In this document: one piece after another, positions 59,357-64,000 of the stretch
Numbering within the stretch: the first letter of the stretch is position 1
Layout of the letters: the number at the start of each line of letters is the position of its first letter
NCBI GenBank assembly: GCA_021325355.1
Contig: JAJPHI010000011.1
Span: 124,001-188,000 of the forward strand
DNA: 64,000 nucleotides
Direction: 5' to 3'
Source of the DNA: Pseudomonadota bacterium
GTDB lineage: Bacteria > Desulfobacterota > Binatia > Binatales > Binataceae
Made by a program: the position numbers and the translations under genes
The notes under the pieces: generated by a model
The model's database searches: none
Told to the model about the DNA's origin: nothing
Seen by the model: the letters and a program-made list of their open reading frames with translations, nothing else

Positions 59357-60271
59357 TTACCCCTCCGCGCCTCCGCCCACCGCCGCCGCCACCTCTGCCG
59401 GCGTGAGCGCCGCGAGCGGCTCCCGCCGCATTACCCGCACCGCGCCGCGCGGCCGCCATCTTGCCGGATCGGTCGGCCCGAACAGCACCACCCCGCGCGC
59501 TCCCGCCGCCGCCGCCAGATGCGACACCCCCGAGTCATTGCCGACAAACACGCCGACCCGCGCCGCCAGTGCCGCGACCGTGCCGAGCTCGAGACCCCTC
59601 ACCACGGCCACCCGCGACTCCCGCAGGCGCGGCCCGAGATCCTCCTCCGCCGGACCCAGCACCGCCAGCGGATCGCGCGCCGCGAACATCTCCGCCAGCG
59701 CGATAAAGTTCTCGACCGGCCAGTTCTTGGCGCGACTGCCGCTTCCCGGCAACAGCAAAAGCCCCGGCTCTCGGCCCCCCATCCGCGTCACCACCGCGGA
59801 TGCCGCCGCCCGATCCTCCGCCAACAGCACGACCCCCGGCTCCGCGTCCATTCCCCCGCCAACCAGACCGAGATACGCCTCCGCCATATGACCCTCGCCG
59901 GGCGGACGAAATGGATAGAAATGGGCCTCCCGCGCCACCGCGCTGAGCGCCGCGCGGAACCCCGGATCGCCGGCGGCGAAGAACGAATGGACCGCCGCGA
60001 AAGCGCCGAAGAATTGCCGCGTCGCCGGCGGCACCGCCCCGACGAACAGGCCGCCGACCTCGGCCCGATCGAGCGAGTGCGCCGCCGCCACCCCGAGCCG
60101 GCCCACCGCGAAGCGCGCGAGCTCGCTCCGCGCCATCAGTTCCACCCGATAATCCCCATAGCGCCGCACCAGCTCGCGCAGCGCCGGCGCAAAGCAGATC
60201 AAATCCCCCAGCGCCCCGGGAAAGATCACCAACACGCGCCGCCCCGTGTCACCCGCGCCCAACGCCCTCAA
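59357..60271 (-). CDS. glycosyltransferase family 9 (heptosyltransferase-like)
   Basis: [68 protein letters not shown]. Confidence 0.9.
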   Translation of the reverse strand: MRALGAGDTGRRVLVIFPGALGDLICFAPALRELVRRYGDYRVELMARSELARFAVGRLGVAAAHSLDRAEVGGLFVGAVPPATRQFFGAFAAVHSFFAAGDPGFRAALSAVAREAHFYPFRPPGEGHMAEAYLGLVGGGMDAEPGVVLLAEDRAAASAVVTRMGGREPGLLLLPGSGSRAKNWPVENFIALAEMFAARDPLAVLGPAEEDLGPRLRESRVAVVRGLELGTVAALAARVGVFVGNDSGVSHLAAAAGARGVVLFGPTDPARWRPRGAVRVMRREPLAALTPAEVAAAVGGGAEG

Positions 60272-60434
60272 CCCGCCAACTTATGAATAACAGTTATGCG
60301 CCCCAGTCACTCGTCACAGTCACACGCCATCGCAGCACCGTCGGCCCGCGCGCCCGCCGATTCGCCTCCCCACCGGCCGCCACCCGCCGCTCAACCGATA
60401 GTGCAACCGGCCCGTTTCCGGCTACAATCAGCGG

Positions 60435-61370
60435 ATGCCGATTAGTGTTGCCCGTTCGCCGCTCGATCTCGTGGGCCACACCCCCGTGCTGCGCCTCAAT
60501 CGCATCCCGGGACCCGACGACGCCGAGATCTGGGCCAAGCTCGAAAACTACAATCCCGGCGGCAGCGTCAAGGATCGCATCTGCCTCGCGATGATCGCCC
60601 AGGCCGAACGCGACGGCCGCATCAAACCCGGCGACACCATCGTCGAGCCGACTTCCGGCAACACCGGCATCGGGCTCGCCCTGGTCTGCGCGGTCAAGGG
60701 TTATAATCTTATCCTGACCATGCCCGACACGATGAGCGAGGAGCGCCGCTCGCTGCTCGCCGCCTATGGCGCCAAGCTCGTGCTCACGCCCGATACGCGC
60801 GGGATGCATGGGGCCATCGCCAAGGCCGAAGAGCTCGTGCGCAACAACCCCGGCTACTTCATGCCGCAGCAGTTCAGCAACCCGGCCAATCCCGCCGTCC
60901 ACTACGAAAGCACCGGTCCCGAACTGCTCGAACAGCTCAGCCAGATCGATGCCTTCGTCGCCGGCGTTGGCACCGGCGGCACCGTCAGCGGCGTCGGCCG
61001 TTATCTCCGCGAACATCTTAAGCAGCCGCCCCTCATCGTCGCCGTCGAACCCAAAAGCTCGCCCGTGCTCTCGGGCGGCGAACCGGGCTTCCACAAAATC
61101 CAGGGCATCGGCGCCGGCTTCGTGCCGCAGAACCTCGACACGACCATCTATGATGAAGTTATCGCGGTGAGCGATCAGGATGCGGCGCGCTTCACCCGCC
61201 GGCTTGCCCGCGAGGAAGGCATCCTCGTCGGCATCTCCTCCGGCGCCAACGGCTTCGCCGCCCAGCAGATCGCCCAACGCCTCGGTCCGGGCAAAGTCGT
61301 CGTCGTGGTCTTCTGCGATACGGGCGAGCGCTACCTGACCACCGACCTCTTCCAGGCCGAAGGCATCTGA
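60435..61370 (+). CDS. cysK: cysteine synthase A
   Basis: [55 protein letters not shown]. Confidence 0.95.
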   Translation: MPISVARSPLDLVGHTPVLRLNRIPGPDDAEIWAKLENYNPGGSVKDRICLAMIAQAERDGRIKPGDTIVEPTSGNTGIGLALVCAVKGYNLILTMPDTMSEERRSLLAAYGAKLVLTPDTRGMHGAIAKAEELVRNNPGYFMPQQFSNPANPAVHYESTGPELLEQLSQIDAFVAGVGTGGTVSGVGRYLREHLKQPPLIVAVEPKSSPVLSGGEPGFHKIQGIGAGFVPQNLDTTIYDEVIAVSDQDAARFTRRLAREEGILVGISSGANGFAAQQIAQRLGPGKVVVVVFCDTGERYLTTDLFQAEGI

Positions 61371-61407
61371 TCACCGCGCCGCCCGTGACCCGATTCACCC
61401 GCCGCCG

Positions 61408-62283
61408 ATGACCACCGCCAAGCTCGAACGCCTTGCAGCCGTCTTTGCCCCGATGGGTCGAATCATCGTCGCCTTTTCCGGTGGCGTCGATTCAACTCTC
61501 GTCCTGAAAGTCGCGCACGACACGCTCGGCGAGCGCGTGCTGGCGCTGACCACCACCTCGCCGACCATGCCCGAATGGGACCGCGCGAACGCCCTCACGA
61601 TGGCTCAACAGATCGGCGTCCGCCACCTGCTCATCGACTCCAACGAACTCGACATCCCGGGCTACGCCCGCAATCCGCTCAATCGATGCTACCTCTGCAA
61701 GCACAACCTGTTCGCCGTCTGTGAGGCCAAAGCCCGCGAACTAGGCATCGACACCATCGTCGACGGCTTGAATCTCGACGACCTCCGCGACTACCGGCCG
61801 GGTATCCAGGCGGCGGCTGAAAAACGCGTGCGCCATCCGCTGGTCGAGGCCGCATTGACCAAGGCCGACGTCCGCGCGCTCTCGCAGACGCTCGGCCTGC
61901 CGACATGGGACCGCCCGGCGTCGCCCTGCCTCTCCTCGCGCTTCCCCTACGGTACTACCATCACGCCCGCGAGCCTGCGCCAGGTCGAAGCCGCCGAGCA
62001 GGTGCTGCACGCCCTCGGCTTCGCCGTCGCGCGCGTGCGCTATCACGGCGAGGTCGCGCGGCTCGAAGTCGAAGCCGACCAGCTCGCCCGTCTGCTCGAA
62101 CCCGCCGTGCGCGCCCACGTCGATAGCGAGCTCAAGCGCATCGGCTTTCGCTTCGTCACCGTCGACCTCAAGGGCTTTCGCTCGGGCTCCCTCAACGAAG
62201 GTCTGACGGTCCCCGCGCCGCCTAGTTCAGCCGCGCAAACGCCCGATGGATCCGGCGCACCGCGCTCGCATAATCCTCGTTGA
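61408..62283 (+). CDS. larE: ATP-dependent sacrificial sulfur transferase LarE
   Basis: IIVAFSGGVDSTLVLKVA PP-loop, NRCYLCKHNLF, DGLNLDDLRDYRPGIQAAAEKRVRHPL, PASPCLSSRFPYG. Confidence 0.93.
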   Translation: MTTAKLERLAAVFAPMGRIIVAFSGGVDSTLVLKVAHDTLGERVLALTTTSPTMPEWDRANALTMAQQIGVRHLLIDSNELDIPGYARNPLNRCYLCKHNLFAVCEAKARELGIDTIVDGLNLDDLRDYRPGIQAAAEKRVRHPLVEAALTKADVRALSQTLGLPTWDRPASPCLSSRFPYGTTITPASLRQVEAAEQVLHALGFAVARVRYHGEVARLEVEADQLARLLEPAVRAHVDSELKRIGFRFVTVDLKGFRSGSLNEGLTVPAPPSSAAQTPDGSGAPRSHNPR

Positions 62284-63184
62284 TCGCGTTCGGCGCGAAA
62301 ATCAGAATATCGGGATTCTGAAGCCGATACTGTTCGAGCCGCTCGAGACAGCGTGAGGCCGGACCGACCAGCGCCACCGCGTCCGCCAGATCATTGGTGA
62401 TCGCCGCCGCCATCGCCTTCGGATCGCGCCGCGCTGCCGCCTGAGCGATCTGCGCCGCCGGTTCCGCGAACCCGCTCTTCGCCAGGATCCGATTGTAAAA
62501 CGGCAGCGCCCCGTAAAACGCGAGCCCGCGCCGCGCCGCCTCATAGGCCGTCGCCAGATCATCGTGCAGGAACACCGGGATACCGCAGGTCATCGTCAGA
62601 CTCCCCGGCGGACGTTGCCGCTCGCGCGCCACGGCCTCCGCCGCGTCCATCGATTTCCGCATCCGCTCCGGCGAGCACATGTACAGCATCAGACCGTCGG
62701 CCAGCTCGCCGCCGAGCCGCGCCGTCTCGAGCGCGAGCGCCGCATAGTAAATCGGCACCGGATGGCGCGGTGAAGGGAATTTCATGCCGAACATGTCGAG
62801 CTCGCCGCGCAACGCCTTGCGGATGATCTCGGTGTCGCGCCGCAGCCGCTCGCGCGCATTACCCATCGCGATACCCCGCGCTTCGAGCGCCGGCCGATGG
62901 CTTACGCCGAGGCCCAGGACGAACCGGCCCTCCGCCGCATCCTGCACCGTCGCCGTGGCGACCGCGCAGAGCCCCGGCTCGCGCAGATAGATATTCACGA
63001 TCCAGGTGGCGATAGTGATGCGCCGGGTGGCCTGAGCCACCAGCAGCGAACCCATCAGGGCGTCATTGACCGCCTCGGGAATATAAACGCCGCTGAAGCC
63101 CGCATCCTCGGTCTCACGCGCGAGCTGCACGAAGTCGGCAACCCGCACCGACATCGGGGCGACCGTCACGCCATAGCCTTTCAT
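62222..63184 (-). CDS. LLM class flavin-dependent oxidoreductase
   Basis: VRVADFVQLARETEDAGFSGVYIPEAVND, RFVLGLGVSHRPALEARGIAMGNARERLRRDTEIIRKAL. Confidence 0.92.
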   Translation of the reverse strand: MKGYGVTVAPMSVRVADFVQLARETEDAGFSGVYIPEAVNDALMGSLLVAQATRRITIATWIVNIYLREPGLCAVATATVQDAAEGRFVLGLGVSHRPALEARGIAMGNARERLRRDTEIIRKALRGELDMFGMKFPSPRHPVPIYYAALALETARLGGELADGLMLYMCSPERMRKSMDAAEAVARERQRPPGSLTMTCGIPVFLHDDLATAYEAARRGLAFYGALPFYNRILAKSGFAEPAAQIAQAAARRDPKAMAAAITNDLADAVALVGPASRCLERLEQYRLQNPDILIFAPNAINEDYASAVRRIHRAFARLN

Positions 63185-63205
63185 GCACTCCTCCTTTTAT
63201 CCCGA

Positions 63206-63235
63206 TGATCATCCGAATGATCATCCGGATGATCA
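63206..63235. repeat. three TGATCA palindromes at exact 12-bp spacing
   Basis: gatgatcatccg-aatgatcatccg-gatgatcatg, starting 22 bp upstream of the minus-strand LLM start codon. Confidence 0.85.
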
Positions 63236-63419
63236 TGTCCGCTGAATCACGCGCTGAATCATGTGTGATGAATCATGCCGATGACGAGGGCGATGCTAGC
63301 GCAAGCCCGCCGTGCGGCGTTAGCGGCGCCGCTAACCGCCCCTCCCGCGACGCCCTATTATGCGGATGCGGCGAGCCGACCTGCGCCATCAGCCGCTCGA
63401 CGGTGCGCGCCGCCGGCGA

Positions 63420-63435
63420 TGTTTCACGTGAAACG
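63420..63435. promoter_or_regulatory. parS: parS-like ParB-binding site
   Basis: TGTTTCACGTGAAACG: 15/16 match to the consensus TGTTTCACGTGAAACA. Confidence 0.85.
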
Positions 63436-63491
63436 TCGGCAGCGGCGGCTCATACGCGGCAATTTAAGCCATACAATGTTTTTGAAAATTG

Positions 63492-63505
63492 TATAATCTT
63501 ATAAT
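63492..63505 (+). promoter_or_regulatory. AT-rich candidate promoter for smc (two overlapping TATAAT -10 boxes)
   Basis: ttgaaaattgTATAATctTATAATt in an otherwise GC-rich background; no well-spaced -35. Confidence 0.35.
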
Positions 63506-63685
63506 TACCGTTGAGCTGCGTAATTCCTTCCGCGAACCACTGGACTCGCTTGTCTGCTCCCATCCACAACCCCCAGCCCCCCTGTTAATGGCTGCAACGA
63601 ACTCGCCGCTCCCTCGGTTGACCGCATTTGGCTTTACCTTATGCTGGATCCGCAGCGGAAAGAGGTTGATTGGGATGGTGGGGGC

Positions 63686-64000
63686 ATGCGTCTTAAAAGT
63701 CTCGACGTCGTAGGCTTCAAGTCTTTCCTCAAGCCAACGGTTATCACTTTCAGCCCCGGACTGACCGCCGTGGTCGGTCCCAATGGCTGTGGCAAGTCCA
63801 ACGTCGTGGACGCCATCCGCTGGGTGCTCGGCGAGCAGGCTCCGACGCGCCTGCGCGGCAAATCGATTGAAGACCTGATCTTTGCCGGCAATGACTCGAA
63901 TCCGGCGGCCGGCATGGCGGAAGTCACCCTGACGCTCGAAGCCGAGGACCAGAAGCCGCTGCCCGAACCCTATGCGGAACTGAGCGAGGTCGCGGTCGCC
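63686..64000 (+). CDS. smc: chromosome segregation protein SMC (3' truncated by window edge)
   Basis: MRLKSLDVVGFKSFLKPTVITFSPGLTAVVGPNGCGKSNVVDAIRWVLGEQAPTRLRG Walker A and SMC N-terminus. Confidence 0.95.
   Translation, partial: MRLKSLDVVGFKSFLKPTVITFSPGLTAVVGPNGCGKSNVVDAIRWVLGEQAPTRLRGKSIEDLIFAGNDSNPAAGMAEVTLTLEAEDQKPLPEPYAELSEVAVA

Noticed and set aside
63205-63504. 99-aa ORF MIIRMIIRMIM... upstream of smc
   Set aside because: Starts within the TGATCA repeat array and spans the parS site; composition and lack of RBS suggest noncoding leader.
1-64000. Prophage, transposon, integron, CRISPR, toxin-antitoxin or restriction system
   Set aside because: No transposase, integrase, capsid, cas or clear paired TA genes; the HNH protein (31666-32307) is a widespread stand-alone family and not evidence of an R-M system by itself.

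Overview
The window is a GC-rich bacterial chromosomal segment, densely packed with housekeeping and general-metabolism genes. I saw no phage, transposon, integrase or CRISPR array. Recognisable blocks are: comF / methyltransferase / purM / purN / glycosyltransferase, convergent with comEC; a tRNA-Sec (selC) gene; PPi-type phosphofructokinase; a coupled CDP-alcohol phosphotransferase / B12-radical-SAM pair next to a membrane protein; cytochrome P450; hsp20; smpB; korAB-type 2-oxoacid:ferredoxin oxidoreductase; pilD / tmk / holB / ricT / metG / tatD; HNH endonuclease; a 1505-aa multidomain sedolisin (kumamolisin-like) protease; an acyl-CoA carboxylase beta subunit; sirtuin; two GT39-like membrane glycosyltransferases; CaiB / LLM / enoyl-CoA hydratase; tRNA-Leu(TAG); lexA; ferredoxin plus reductase; CocE/NonD hydrolase / CmcJ-like / aldo-keto reductase / LLM; icd; GT9; cysK-larE; a third LLM gene; and the 5' end of smc. 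The most notable signals are a near-perfect parS site about 250 bp upstream of smc, an array of TGATCA palindromes at exact 12-bp spacing upstream of an LLM gene, tRNA-Sec, the lipid-type CDP-alcohol/radical-SAM locus, the sedolisin architecture, and several perfect intergenic hairpins. I found no clear evidence of a wholly new defence or mobile system. Gene content (LLM oxidoreductases, CoA transferase, P450, korAB, T2SS GspC) would fit an uncultured soil Binatota/Desulfobacterota-like lineage, but that placement is only an inference. All calls were made by reading motifs; no database search was run.
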